The notes: generated by a model from the letters alone, not told the origin. A DNA stretch of 36,742 bases from Lentisphaerae bacterium RIFOXYC12_FULL_60_16 (GCA_001803315.1 MHBQ01000060.1:7981-44722), one strand, 5' to 3'; positions 8,609 through 17,451 are shown, counted from the stretch's first letter. A program made the numbers and translations.

Positions 8609-8706
8609 ATTGCCATGCGTGAACCTGCACCCATCATACCAGCACCCGATGGCATGGCAATTCCTTTTCCGGCAGGAATTTTGCTTGTGCCCATCCCCTG
8701 CCATGC
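8609..8706. repeat. Three copies of a TGCCATGC octamer in the tRNA/HU spacer
   Basis: ATTGCCATGC at 8609-8618 and its exact reverse complement GCATGGCAAT at 8652-8661 form a 10-bp inverted repeat around the tRNA promoter's -10 region. A third TGCCATGC copy is at 8699-8706. AATTCC and GGAATT arms also face each other at about 8659-8680. The role is unknown; an operator shared by the divergent tRNA and HU genes is possible. Confidence 0.4.
8633..8660 (-). promoter_or_regulatory. Candidate promoter for tRNA-Thr
   Basis: Read on the minus strand, TTGCCA (8660-8655) and TATGAT (8638-8633) are separated by 16 bp. Transcription would begin near 8626, about 28 nt before the tRNA. Both boxes match the sigma-70 consensus well. 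Confidence 0.5.
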
Positions 8707-8770
8707 AGTAGAAATGGAGTGGTGACGGGTTCCCGACGAATCCGTTCAAACACAATCAAGGGGGTCAATT

Positions 8771-9043
8771 ATGACCAAGTCGCATGTGATCGCCGCCCTG
8801 GCCGAAAAGACCGGACTCACCAAAGCGCAAATCAGTCAAGTCCTTGATGAGCAAGCCAGCCTGGCCTATGCCGAGGCGGCAAACGAGTTTGTCGTTCCCG
8901 GAATCGGCAAACTGGTACTGGTAAACCGTAAAGCCCGTATGGGCCGTAACCCGGCCACCGGGGCCACCATCGAAATCCCGGCCAAGAAGGTGGTCAAATT
9001 CCGCATCTCGAAAGCCTGCAAGGATGCCATTCTGTCCGTTTAG
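8771..9043 (+). CDS. HU-family nucleoid DNA-binding protein
   Basis: This is a 90-residue histone-like protein that binds and bends DNA as a dimer. The N-terminal helices (MTKSHVIAALAEKTGLTKAQ) form the dimer core. GIGKLVLVNRKARMGRNPAT matches the start of the DNA-binding beta-arm, where the family has GFGxFxVxxRxARxGRNPxT. The C-terminal strand and helix (VKFRISKACKDAILSV) complete the fold. Full length is normal. A strong Shine-Dalgarno sequence (GGGGG) lies nine bases before ATG 8771. It diverges from tRNA-Thr and lies upstream of the tail-specific protease, with no clear terminator between them. Confidence 0.95.
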   Translation: MTKSHVIAALAEKTGLTKAQISQVLDEQASLAYAEAANEFVVPGIGKLVLVNRKARMGRNPATGATIEIPAKKVVKFRISKACKDAILSV

Positions 9044-9093
9044 GAATGCCATCCGGCCATCATCGGGGGTTGTCACACACGACAAAGCAGGAC

Positions 9094-11283
9094 ATGACAA
9101 TCCCGACAGACCGGTCAACCCTTAATCGTTTCATTCTGTTTGGTCCCGGACCGGCCTGCCGGTCCGATCGGTCATCTTTCGTCGGCGGGATACTGGCAGC
9201 CTGGCTGATTTTTGCTTCCAACGTGACGGCTGCCGGCCAGCCAACGGTTCAGCAGGCCCGTATCGCCGAACGTTTCACCCGCATCTTCCCCCACGAGCAC
9301 ATATCGAGGATCCCCGTCGACGACACCATATCCGAACGCGCCTGGAGCAACCTGATCGCCCGCCTGGACTACGACCGCCTGATTTTCCGCAACGCCGACA
9401 TCCGCGAGTTTGCCGCACAAAGCACCCGCCTGGACGATGCCATCCGCACGGGCGATGTCACCTTCCCTTTTCTCGTTTACGAACGTTATCTCGAACGACT
9501 GCGGGACCGTTGCCGTTTCGTCGACACCCTCCTTGCCGAACCCTTTCAACCGGCCGATACCAACCAGTACTTCTGGAAACGCGACCAGGCCCCCTGGATT
9601 GATTCCGATGCGGAATGGAACCGGATCTGGGCACAGAAAGTCCGCAACGAGTTCATCCAGATAACCCTGCTCCAGGAACGCGGCGACCGCACCAATTCCG
9701 TGACCCCCGACGCCATCGACACCACCGACACCCATCTTCCTCCCGTCGAATTCATCCGCAAACGGTATCGCCAGATGCTGACCCTGGCAGAGGACACCGA
9801 TGCCGACGGCATTTTCCAGCGCTACCTGAGCGCATTCGCGCAAGCCTACGACCCCCACTCCGATTACATGTCCCCAACCGAGATCGAGGATTTCAACATC
9901 GATATGCGCCTCTCGCTGGTCGGCATCGGTGCCCTGCTCCGGTCTGAGGAGGGGTCCGCACAGGTCGTCCGCCTGATTCCCGGCGGCCCCGCCTCCCGGG
10001 ATAAACGGGATATCCGCCTGAAGCCGGGAGATCGGATCATCGCCGTTGGAGAAGACACGGCGCCACCCGTCGACATCCTGCATTGGCCCCTCACCAAAGT
10101 GGTCCGGCTGATCCGTGGCGAACCCAACACCCGGGTGGTGCTGGTGGTCATCCCGGCGGATGACCCCTCCGGCGCTTCCACCAAGATTGTGGATATCCTG
10201 CGGGACGAAGTGAAACTGGAGGAACAGGCGGCCACTTCACGGGTCCATACGGTCCAGTCCCCGGATGGCGTGGCACGGCAACTCGGCGTGATATCCCTGC
10301 CCGCATTCTATGCGGACATGGATGCCCGCCAGCGGGATCAACCCAACGTCAAGAGTTCCGCACGCGATGTCCGTCTACTCCTTCACAAGCTGACCCGGGA
10401 AAACGTAAGCGGCATCCTGCTTGACCTCCGCAACAACGGAGGCGGTTCGTTGGTCGACGCCGTTGAAATGAGCGGCTTGTTCCTCTCCAGCGGCCCCATT
10501 GTCCAGGTGGTCGAACGCCAGGGCATACGGGTGCTGTCGGATCCCGACCCCGCAACCGTCTATGACGGGCCACTGGTGGTGCTGGTCAACCGCCTCAGCG
10601 CGTCGGCGTCCGAGATCCTCGCAGGTGCCCTCCAGGATTACGGCCGGGCCGTTGTGATCGGGGATTCAAAGACCCATGGCAAGGGTACGGTTCAAACCAT
10701 CGTCGATCTGGCCCGTGACGAGCGCTTCGGGGCGATCCGGGTGACCAACGCCGGATATTACCGGGTGACCGGACAATCCACCCAGTTGCGCGGCGTCACC
10801 CCCCACATCATCATCCCCTCACCCATGGACATTCTGGCCATCGGCGAAGATGCCCTTCCCAACGCCATGGAGTGTTCCACGATCCTGACGGTCCCCTTCA
10901 CCCCGGTCACATCCCTGGATGAACCCGTCGGGCACCTGGTCCGTCAGTCCATCCTGCGCCGGCAGCAGGACCCCCGTTTTCAGGCATACACCAACCTGCT
11001 GGCCCGCCTCACCGCCATGCAGGAGACCAGGGAACTGTCCCTGGATTTGGATACCCGGCGCCAGATGGCACAAACCGAACAATCCCTCCGTGATCTGCAA
11101 CAGCAGTTCGAGTCCGAAGAGGACACCCCCAAGGTCAAACCGGACACGGACCTCGTCTTGCAGGAAAGCCTGAACATCCTGGCGGATTTGATCAAACAAT
11201 CAACCGTCATCGCCATTCCGGCCCCCACCCCTCCCCCTCCCACCTGGTGGGAACGGGTTCAGCAATGGATGAAAGGAACCTGA
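9094..11283 (+). CDS. prc: Tail-specific (C-terminal processing) protease, S41A family
   Basis: This periplasmic serine protease cleaves proteins near their C-termini and is involved in envelope protein turnover. A membrane signal segment (VGGILAAWLIFASNVTAAG) is followed by a helical N-terminal domain with the Prc-type hallmark FPHEHISRIPVDDTISERAW. A PDZ domain lies around GIGALLRSEEGSAQVVRLIP. The protease core has LDLRNNGGGSLVDAVEMSGL, the nucleophile region RLSASASEILAGAL and the general-base lysine in THGKGTVQ, which form the Ser/Lys dyad. The C-terminal helical region is DUF3340-like. The start is uncertain: the track uses ATG 9046, and ATG 9094 (729 residues) has AGGA too close. Neither is well supported, so I prefer the one nearer the signal segment. 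Its stop overlaps the dapF start. Confidence 0.92.
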   Translation: MTIPTDRSTLNRFILFGPGPACRSDRSSFVGGILAAWLIFASNVTAAGQPTVQQARIAERFTRIFPHEHISRIPVDDTISERAWSNLIARLDYDRLIFRNADIREFAAQSTRLDDAIRTGDVTFPFLVYERYLERLRDRCRFVDTLLAEPFQPADTNQYFWKRDQAPWIDSDAEWNRIWAQKVRNEFIQITLLQERGDRTNSVTPDAIDTTDTHLPPVEFIRKRYRQMLTLAEDTDADGIFQRYLSAFAQAYDPHSDYMSPTEIEDFNIDMRLSLVGIGALLRSEEGSAQVVRLIPGGPASRDKRDIRLKPGDRIIAVGEDTAPPVDILHWPLTKVVRLIRGEPNTRVVLVVIPADDPSGASTKIVDILRDEVKLEEQAATSRVHTVQSPDGVARQLGVISLPAFYADMDARQRDQPNVKSSARDVRLLLHKLTRENVSGILLDLRNNGGGSLVDAVEMSGLFLSSGPIVQVVERQGIRVLSDPDPATVYDGPLVVLVNRLSASASEILAGALQDYGRAVVIGDSKTHGKGTVQTIVDLARDERFGAIRVTNAGYYRVTGQSTQLRGVTPHIIIPSPMDILAIGEDALPNAMECSTILTVPFTPVTSLDEPVGHLVRQSILRRQQDPRFQAYTNLLARLTAMQETRELSLDLDTRRQMAQTEQSLRDLQQQFESEEDTPKVKPDTDLVLQESLNILADLIKQSTVIAIPAPTPPPPTWWERVQQWMKGT

Positions 11284-12092
11284 TGAAACTTGATTTCTGG
11301 AAAATGCACGGCGCAAGCAACGATTTCATCCTGCTGGATGACCGGTCCATGACCTTCCCCTCCCGGGACAAGGAATGGATCGCCCGCATCGCCGCCCGGC
11401 GTACCGGCATCGGGTGCGAGGGCATCATCCTGATCCAACCCTCCACACGTGCCGACTTCCGCATGCGGTTTTTCAACCCCGACGGGTCCGAGGTTGAAAT
11501 GTGCGGCAACGGGGCACGATGTGTCGCCCGTCTGGCTTACGAGATCGGGGCCGCCCCGCAACAGATGACCATCGATACCGTGGCCGGCGTCCTCCGGGCG
11601 GAATGCAACGGCAACCAGGTCCGCCTGTTCATGACCACACCCCGCGACTGGCGCCTGAACCACGCACTGGAAGCAGCCGGCACCCCCCTCACCATCGGTT
11701 TCGTGAACAGCGGAGTTCCCCATGCCGTTGCCGAAATTCCCGATCTCGCGGCCTGCGACGTGGCCCGACTCGGCGCCGCCATCCGGTACCACCCCGACTT
11801 CAAGCCCGCCGGTACCAACGCCAATTTTGTTCAGATCACCGGGCCGTCCACGCTGAACATCCGCACCTATGAACGCGGCGTTGAAGCCGAAACGCTGGCC
11901 TGCGGAACCGGGATCGTTGCCAGCGCCCTGGTCATGGCCCGCGCGGGAAAAGTCAAGGCGCCGGTCCTGGTCAAAGCCGCCAGCGGCGATGTGCTGACGG
12001 TCGACTTCAAACTGTCCGGCGATAGTGCCACCGACGTCACCCTGTTGGGGCCCGCCGCCCACGTTTTCACCGGCGTCATAACCACCCCCTGA
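11283..12092 (+). CDS. dapF: Diaminopimelate epimerase
   Basis: DapF interconverts LL- and meso-diaminopimelate for lysine and peptidoglycan synthesis, using two cysteines and no cofactor. The two catalytic cysteines are in EMCGNGARC (C74) and LACGTGIVAS (C207). The N-terminus MKLDFWKMHGASNDF is typical of the family. I chose ATG 11283, which overlaps the protease stop as TGATG with AGGA just upstream, over the track start at 11247; the protein is then 269 residues, as expected. The 1-base overlap suggests translational coupling with prc, and exonuclease III follows after 7 bp in the same direction. A meso-DAP peptidoglycan is implied for the host. Confidence 0.96.
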   Translation: MKLDFWKMHGASNDFILLDDRSMTFPSRDKEWIARIAARRTGIGCEGIILIQPSTRADFRMRFFNPDGSEVEMCGNGARCVARLAYEIGAAPQQMTIDTVAGVLRAECNGNQVRLFMTTPRDWRLNHALEAAGTPLTIGFVNSGVPHAVAEIPDLAACDVARLGAAIRYHPDFKPAGTNANFVQITGPSTLNIRTYERGVEAETLACGTGIVASALVMARAGKVKAPVLVKAASGDVLTVDFKLSGDSATDVTLLGPAAHVFTGVITTP

Positions 12093-12099
12093 CCTTTCC

Positions 12100-12891
12100 A
12101 TGCGTCTGGCAACCTTCAATGCCAACTCGGTCCGAAGCCGCCTGCCAATCATCCTGGACTGGCTTGCCACGCATCAACCCGACGTCCTGTGCCTGCAGGA
12201 AACCAAAGTCCAGGACGCCGATTTTCCCACGGAAGGTTTCAGCGGTGCGGGATACCAGGTGGTGTTCCGTGGTGAAAAGTCCTACAACGGCGTAGCGATC
12301 GTCTCACGCGAGAAACCGGACGAAATCCGATTCGGCCTGGATGACGGGAAATCCCCCGACGAAACCCGCCTGGTGGCTGCCCGTTTTGGATCCCTGCAGA
12401 TCGTCAACACCTACGTCCCGCAGGGGCGAAGCCTGGACCATCCGATGTTCGCCTATAAACTCGAATGGTTCAGGCGTCTGAAATCGTTTTTCGACCGGCA
12501 CTACCAACCCAACCAGCCGATCGCCTGGTTGGGCGACCTGAACATCGCACCCGCCCCGGAAGATGTCCACAACGCGGCCGACCAGGAAGACCATGTGTGT
12601 TATCACCGGGATGTCCGCGCCGCCTTTGCCGACACCGTTTCATGGGGATTCACGGACGTCTTCCGCCGGCACCACCCGGAACCCGGCCATTACACATTCT
12701 TCGATTACCGGACCGTCAACGCCGTTAAACGGAAAATGGGATGGCGGGTGGATCACATCCTGGTCACAAAACCGCTGGTCCGCACCTCGTGCGACTGCTC
12801 CATCGATCTCGCGCCCCGCCTGCTCCCCTCCCCCTCCGACCACACGTTCCTGTTTGCCGACTTCAGCCCGGCTTCAGGCAAACCTGCTTGA
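12100..12891 (+). CDS. xthA: Exodeoxyribonuclease III
   Basis: This is a Mg-dependent AP endonuclease and 3'-exonuclease of base-excision repair. The family motifs run in order: MRLATFNANSVRSRLP at the N-terminus, LCLQETKVQD with the metal-binding Glu, NTYVPQG, WLGDLNIAP with the catalytic Asp and Asn, WRVDHILVT, and SDHTFLFADF with the C-terminal Asp/His. Length (263) is normal. It follows dapF by 7 bp and ends inside the 3' end of rhaB: the last 29 bp of the two genes overlap in convergent orientation, so transcription from both sides would make complementary mRNA ends. Confidence 0.95.
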   Translation: MRLATFNANSVRSRLPIILDWLATHQPDVLCLQETKVQDADFPTEGFSGAGYQVVFRGEKSYNGVAIVSREKPDEIRFGLDDGKSPDETRLVAARFGSLQIVNTYVPQGRSLDHPMFAYKLEWFRRLKSFFDRHYQPNQPIAWLGDLNIAPAPEDVHNAADQEDHVCYHRDVRAAFADTVSWGFTDVFRRHHPEPGHYTFFDYRTVNAVKRKMGWRVDHILVTKPLVRTSCDCSIDLAPRLLPSPSDHTFLFADFSPASGKPA

Positions 12892-14377
12892 ACCGGTCGT
12901 ACACCGGGTTCCAACGTGCCGTATCAACCGGTTTGAATTCCCGGATCGGGAACGCCTGGCGTATCACCGGCTGCGCCTCCTGCATGGACCCGATCAATCC
13001 AAGCCCCATCGCCTGGATCATGAAATTCCCCACGGCCGTGGCTTCCTCCGGGCCGGCGTAAACCGGCAGCCCCAGCACATCGGCGGCACACTGGTTCAGC
13101 ATGATGTTCTTGCTTCCCCCGCCCACGATATGCACCGCGGTGGTCGTGGATCCGCTGACGGCATCGATCTGCTCATTGACAAAACGATACTTCAACGCCA
13201 AGCTTTCGTAGACCATCCGGATCATGCCGCCCCGGTCCTTCGGAGCCTGCTGGTCGGTCTTCCGGCAGCATTCGATCATGGCCTGTTCCATGTTGGCCGG
13301 ATTATAGAAACTGGCATGGTCCGGATCGATCCAGGCCGTTGACAACGGCGCTTCCAATGTGATCCGGTCCATTTCCTTCCAGCTCATCTCCTTGCCGTCG
13401 GCAACCGCCCAACCGCGTCGGAGTTCCTGGACCAACCACATGCCCATGCAGTTCTTGAGGAACCGCGTGTTCCCGATACCGCCCTCATTGCTGATGTTGG
13501 CCGCCATCGCGGCCGGTGACGTGATGGGCTGAGCCACCAGCTTGCCGACCAGCGACCAGGTTCCCGAGCTGATGATCAGGGACCGCGCCGGATCCGATAC
13601 CGGTGCCGCCGCAAAAGCACTCGCCGTATCATGGGCGGCAACCGCTACAAGCCGGGCCGGATCCACACCCACCAGGCGTGCCAGCGGCTCATGCAACCGT
13701 CCCACAACGGTACCCGGCGCAACGATTTCCGGCATAACGGTGGCCGGAATACCCAGGGCGTTGAGGATTTCCCCGCTCCATTGACGAGTACGGGCATCCA
13801 TCAACTGGGTCACGCTGGCCCAGGTTGAATCAACCGAATGCACGCCCCCGAGGTAATGGTAAAACAGGGATGGAATGGGCAGGTAAAACACCCCGTCACC
13901 AAACAAACCAGGACGATTCTGTGCCAGCCAGAGCAATTGATTGCTCACGTTGAACGGCTGGAAATGGATGCCCGTGATTTCATACACGCGACGGGCATCG
14001 ATGCGCTGCTTGACCTGTTCCACCATCCGGTCCAACCGGTGATCGCGGTAACAGTATACTTTCCCCAACAGGTCGCCATCCGCGGACAACAGGTGACCGT
14101 CTGCGCCCCAGGTATCGATCCCGATGGAATCCAGCTTCTGACCACAGACACGCCGGTATGCCTGGATGCCCTTGAGGATCTGCTGGTACAGGTAGGTATC
14201 ATCCCAGACCGTCCGCTCCTCCAGGGTCCCCTTTCGGTCCGCCAGGAACAGGGAGACCCCCTCATGGGCAAACCGGTGCACTTCCTCCATGGTGAAACGG
14301 CCCGATTCCAACGTCCCGCTGAAACACTTGCCGCCGGACGCCCCGAAATCCACCGCCAGCATGCGGGTTGCACTCAT
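12863..14377 (-). CDS. rhaB: Rhamnulokinase
   Basis: RhaB phosphorylates L-rhamnulose to L-rhamnulose-1-phosphate with ATP; it is a FGGY carbohydrate kinase with two RNase-H-like domains. Visible motifs are LAVDFGASGGKCFSG (phosphate loop near the N-terminus), IGIDTWGADGHLL, VAAHDTASAFAAAP with the likely catalytic Asp, IISSGTWSLVGK, and the C-terminal adenosine-site segment VGGGSKNIMLNQCAADVLGL. Length is 504, close to the usual 480-500. The site GGGAGG is nine bases before ATG 14377, and the upstream aldolase stop is 3 bp away, so the two are tightly coupled. It is last in the operon, and its 3' end overlaps exonuclease III. Other FGGY kinases are possible, but the RhaA neighbour supports this call. 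Confidence 0.93.
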   Translation of the reverse strand: MSATRMLAVDFGASGGKCFSGTLESGRFTMEEVHRFAHEGVSLFLADRKGTLEERTVWDDTYLYQQILKGIQAYRRVCGQKLDSIGIDTWGADGHLLSADGDLLGKVYCYRDHRLDRMVEQVKQRIDARRVYEITGIHFQPFNVSNQLLWLAQNRPGLFGDGVFYLPIPSLFYHYLGGVHSVDSTWASVTQLMDARTRQWSGEILNALGIPATVMPEIVAPGTVVGRLHEPLARLVGVDPARLVAVAAHDTASAFAAAPVSDPARSLIISSGTWSLVGKLVAQPITSPAAMAANISNEGGIGNTRFLKNCMGMWLVQELRRGWAVADGKEMSWKEMDRITLEAPLSTAWIDPDHASFYNPANMEQAMIECCRKTDQQAPKDRGGMIRMVYESLALKYRFVNEQIDAVSGSTTTAVHIVGGGSKNIMLNQCAADVLGLPVYAGPEEATAVGNFMIQAMGLGLIGSMQEAQPVIRQAFPIREFKPVDTARWNPVYDRFKQVCLKPG

Positions 14378-14380
14378 CCG

Positions 14381-15031
14381 TCAACCTCCCTGCATCATTT
14401 TCACACGGTGCTTCGGTCCGTCCAGGGCCATCAAATCCGCCACCTGCTTGTCGTTCAGGAAACTCGGTTTGCCGACGATCGTGGCAGCCACATACGACTT
14501 GGCGGCATCTTCCACCACCAGACAGCGGTAATAGGCCTGTTTCATGGTCACGCCAACCGCCAGCACCCCGTGGTTGACCATGAAGATCGTATCGCAGGTC
14601 CGTGCCTTCTCGCTCATCGCATCGGCCAGCATTTGGGTGGTGGGCGTCACGTACGGCACCGTGCCCGTGCGTCCCAGGTCGTTGACGAATTCCGCAAACA
14701 TCGGCTGCATCTCGACGCCGCCGCTGATCACCCCCGACGCCCAGGCCGAATGGGTGTGGAAGATGGCCTTGATTTCCGGCCGCACCCGGTAAATCGCGAG
14801 GTGCATGTTGACTTCGGATGTGGGTTTGTTGGTCCCCTGCACCTGTTTGCCGGAATCGAGATCCATGCCGCACAGGTCATCGGGCGTCATGTCGTCCATG
14901 GCAAATCCACTGGGTTTCATCCAGATGATGTTGCCATCCCGTGCGCTGATGTTGCCGCCGGCTCCCGCCACGAGGCGGGCCTGCGCGATTTTAATACCAT
15001 ATTGAACCAGGTCTTGTTTCACGGATGCCAT
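14381..15031 (-). CDS. Class II aldolase, likely L-rhamnulose-1-phosphate aldolase, FucA-sized
   Basis: This zinc aldolase most likely splits L-rhamnulose-1-phosphate to DHAP and L-lactaldehyde. In the 216-residue protein from ATG 15031, the expected zinc/catalytic set falls at E73 (TSEVNMHL), H92 and H94 (FHTHSAWASG) and H154 (MVNHGVLAVG). These numbers nearly match E. coli FucA (E73, H92, H94, H155). The N-terminal GGNISARD and MKPSG motifs bind the phosphate. The protein is FucA length (about 215), not RhaD length (about 274), although its neighbours are RhaA and RhaB. The start was moved from the track's 15166: ATG 15031 has AAAGGAAA upstream and begins MASVKQDLVQYG. Fuculose-1-phosphate aldolase remains possible on sequence alone. 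Confidence 0.88.
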   Translation of the reverse strand: MASVKQDLVQYGIKIAQARLVAGAGGNISARDGNIIWMKPSGFAMDDMTPDDLCGMDLDSGKQVQGTNKPTSEVNMHLAIYRVRPEIKAIFHTHSAWASGVISGGVEMQPMFAEFVNDLGRTGTVPYVTPTTQMLADAMSEKARTCDTIFMVNHGVLAVGVTMKQAYYRCLVVEDAAKSYVAATIVGKPSFLNDKQVADLMALDGPKHRVKMMQGG

Positions 15032-15066
15032 GATGATCGTTTCCTTTCGTTGGTTTGGACGGAAAA

Positions 15067-16338
15067 TTACCGCCGTTTGGCCTGCACATCGTGTTCGTAT
15101 TTCCGGACCGTATCGAGCCACTCCCGGCCCCCCGGAACCCCCTGCTGTTCGCAGTAATATCCCCACACGGCACCGACCGGCAGGGTCTTGAGTTCATCCA
15201 GCAGGGCCAGCCGCCCGCTGAAATCGCCCCGGTTCTCGGCCTTGCGCAACAGGTCGGTCGGCTCCAGCATGGCCATGAGCATCGCCTTGAGCATGGCCCG
15301 CATGCCGACGGTCCACGCCACCACCCGGTTGATGCTGGCATCAAAATAATCCAAACCGATATGCACCCGGTCCAGGTATCCGCCCCGCACCACCTCTTCA
15401 GCCGTCGACTTCAGGTCGTCCGACAGGATCACCACATGGTCGCTGTCCCAGCGGACCCCGCGGCTGACATGCAGCAGCACTTCATCCAGATGCATCAGGG
15501 TCGCGGAGAGTTTGTCCGCGATCGTCTCCGTGGGATGAAAATGCCCGGCATCCAGGCACAACAGGGTGCCGTGCTTGACCGCATAGCCGAGGTAGAATTC
15601 ATGCGACCCGACCACGTAGGATTCGGACCCGATACCGAACAGCTTGCCTTCCACCGCATCACGAACATGGGCGCGGTTCCGGGCTGGTCCGAGGATCTTG
15701 TCCAGCGACGCTTCCAGCCGTTCCCGGGGCGCCTTGCGGTCCACGGGAACATCCTTCATCCCGTCCGGGATCCAGATGTTGTGGATACAGGGGCTTCCAA
15801 CCGCCTTGCCCAGTTTTTCGGAAATGGCCCGGGTCGCCTGACAATGCTCCACCCAGAAACGACGCACCGCCGGATCGGCACTGGACAGGGTGAATCCGGT
15901 GGATGCCATCGGATGCGCGAAACAGCTCGGGTTGAAATCCACCCCGAGCTTGCGGGACTTCGCCCAGTCCGCCCACCGCTTGAAATGACGGAATTCCAGC
16001 GCATTGCGTTCGACGCGCTTGCCATTGGTCTCGGCATACAGGGCATGCAGGTTGATACGGTGCTTTCCGGGCACCAGTTTCCAGACCAGATCCAGGTCGG
16101 CCCGGAGTTCATCGGCGTTGCGTGCCCGCCCGGGATAATTGCCGGTTGCCATGATGCCGCCATCCGCCAGGTTGCCGACCGTGGTTTCAAATCCATGCAC
16201 ATCGTCGCCCTGCCAGCAATGGAGGGACACCGGCACCCGGGCCATCCGTTTCAGGACCTGGTCGGTCCGAACACCCCATGTCGCATACTGTTCACTGGCC
16301 AGCCGGTACGCCTGCTCTATGCGCTTGTTTTTCATCAT
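15067..16338 (-). CDS. rhaA: L-rhamnose isomerase
   Basis: RhaA isomerises L-rhamnose to L-rhamnulose, using divalent metals in a TIM barrel. The protein is close to the E. coli type over its full length (423 against about 419). It shares RVPVSLHCWQGDDVHGFE near the N-terminus, ATGNYPGRARNADELRADL, LGVDFNPSCFAHP, IPDGMKDVPVDR, KLFGIGSESY, CLDAGHFHPTE, RWDSDHVV and IGLDYFDASINR, which carry the metal and substrate residues. The start has AGGAAAGG just upstream; MM leaves two adjacent start choices (16338 or 16335). It lies between the second MDR dehydrogenase and the aldolase in the operon. This gene fixes the pathway as L-rhamnose rather than fucose degradation. Confidence 0.97.
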   Translation of the reverse strand: MMKNKRIEQAYRLASEQYATWGVRTDQVLKRMARVPVSLHCWQGDDVHGFETTVGNLADGGIMATGNYPGRARNADELRADLDLVWKLVPGKHRINLHALYAETNGKRVERNALEFRHFKRWADWAKSRKLGVDFNPSCFAHPMASTGFTLSSADPAVRRFWVEHCQATRAISEKLGKAVGSPCIHNIWIPDGMKDVPVDRKAPRERLEASLDKILGPARNRAHVRDAVEGKLFGIGSESYVVGSHEFYLGYAVKHGTLLCLDAGHFHPTETIADKLSATLMHLDEVLLHVSRGVRWDSDHVVILSDDLKSTAEEVVRGGYLDRVHIGLDYFDASINRVVAWTVGMRAMLKAMLMAMLEPTDLLRKAENRGDFSGRLALLDELKTLPVGAVWGYYCEQQGVPGGREWLDTVRKYEHDVQAKRR

Positions 16339-16376
16339 GCCTTTCCTTCCTGGTCTGTTTCAAGAACCCGTACCCG

Positions 16377-17435
16377 TCAGGGCACGATTACCACCTTCAA
16401 AGCCCCCGTCGAGGGATCCGCCTGTGTCTTCACCGCTTCATGGAACGCGCTCAACGGAAACCGGTGCGTAACCAGTCGCCCGGCATCAATCCGCTTCGAC
16501 ACCACGAAATCAAGCGCCGTCCGGTACGCGTCGATGGCGGAGCTGTTGGCCCCATGGAGGTTCAGTTCCCGGTAATGGATCACGTTCAGGTCCGTCGGTT
16601 CCACCGGATCGGACTTGGGCAATCCGGCAAAGATCGACAGGTGTCCCGCACGCGCCAGCAGGCGTATGCCCTGCGTGACCAGTGCCTTGACAGAAGCTGC
16701 CACCACCACGGCGTCCACACCGCGTCCCCCCGTCCAGTCCCGCACCCAGTCTTCAATGCGGGTGGTCCGGCTGTTGACATAGGCGGCGAAAGGAAGCCCG
16801 AGCCGCTTGAGCAGTCCCAGGCGTTCCTCGGACACGTCGGCGATGGCCACGCGCTTGCAACCCCGGGCATGGGCCACCAGCCCGTTCAACACCCCGATGA
16901 TCCCTCCCCCGAAGATCAGCGCGGAATCGAGCTGTTCCATCGGCAGGTACGCCATTCCGTTGACACAGCAGCTCAAGGGCTCGATCAGGGTTCCCTGGTC
17001 GGCCGGCAGCGTGTCGGGAATCGGGATCAGGCACCCCTGGTCGACCCCCACCTTGGGCATGATCATGTATTCGGCAAAGCCCCCGTCAAACTGGTACCCG
17101 ATGGCCTTGAAGGTATTTTCGCACAGGTTCTCACGATGGACCCGGCACATCGGGCACCGGCCGCAACCGATCACCGTCTGCACCACGCAGCGCTGGCCGG
17201 CCCGCCACCCCGTCACACCGGCGCCAACCGCCTCGACCCGGCCGGTGATTTCATGCCCCACAATCGAAACATCCACCGCCTTTTCGCCGGATAACACCCG
17301 CTGGTCGGTCCCGCACAAGGCGCAGGCCTCAACCTTCAGCAACACCTCGCCCGCCTTGGGTTCCGGACAGGGCACGCTGGTCACTTCAATCACACCGGGT
17401 TTCCGCATTACCGCCGCCTGCATCTGCTTCGTCAT
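16377..17435 (-). CDS. Zinc-dependent MDR alcohol dehydrogenase
   Basis: This is a medium-chain, NAD(P)-dependent dehydrogenase. Catalytic zinc ligands are likely C41 (ALCGTD), H61 and E62 (IVGHEITG). Structural zinc cysteines are C91, C94, C97 and C105 (CGRCPMCRVHRENLC). The cofactor fold begins at ALIFGGGIIGVLN. The track start (17543) adds 36 foreign residues; ATG 17435 has AAGGAAG upstream and begins MTKQMQAAVMRKPG. Length is 352. By position it could reduce L-lactaldehyde to 1,2-propanediol, or oxidise rhamnose or another polyol, but sequence does not fix the substrate. It lies 16 bp after the PHP gene and upstream of rhaA. It is one of two MDR genes in the operon; they are clearly distinct from one another. 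Confidence 0.88.
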   Translation of the reverse strand: MTKQMQAAVMRKPGVIEVTSVPCPEPKAGEVLLKVEACALCGTDQRVLSGEKAVDVSIVGHEITGRVEAVGAGVTGWRAGQRCVVQTVIGCGRCPMCRVHRENLCENTFKAIGYQFDGGFAEYMIMPKVGVDQGCLIPIPDTLPADQGTLIEPLSCCVNGMAYLPMEQLDSALIFGGGIIGVLNGLVAHARGCKRVAIADVSEERLGLLKRLGLPFAAYVNSRTTRIEDWVRDWTGGRGVDAVVVAASVKALVTQGIRLLARAGHLSIFAGLPKSDPVEPTDLNVIHYRELNLHGANSSAIDAYRTALDFVVSKRIDAGRLVTHRFPLSAFHEAVKTQADPSTGALKVVIVP

Positions 17436-17451
17436 GGTGCTTCCTTTCACG

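Noticed and set aside
13838-15157. 439-codon plus-strand ORF opposite rhaB and the aldolase
   Set aside because: It lies antisense to two well-supported genes, shows no family motif and has the composition of a high-GC shadow frame.
15055-16575. 506-codon plus-strand ORF opposite rhaA
   Set aside because: It covers rhaA on the other strand, and its His/Gln/Pro-rich translation has no domain; it is a shadow of a clear isomerase gene.
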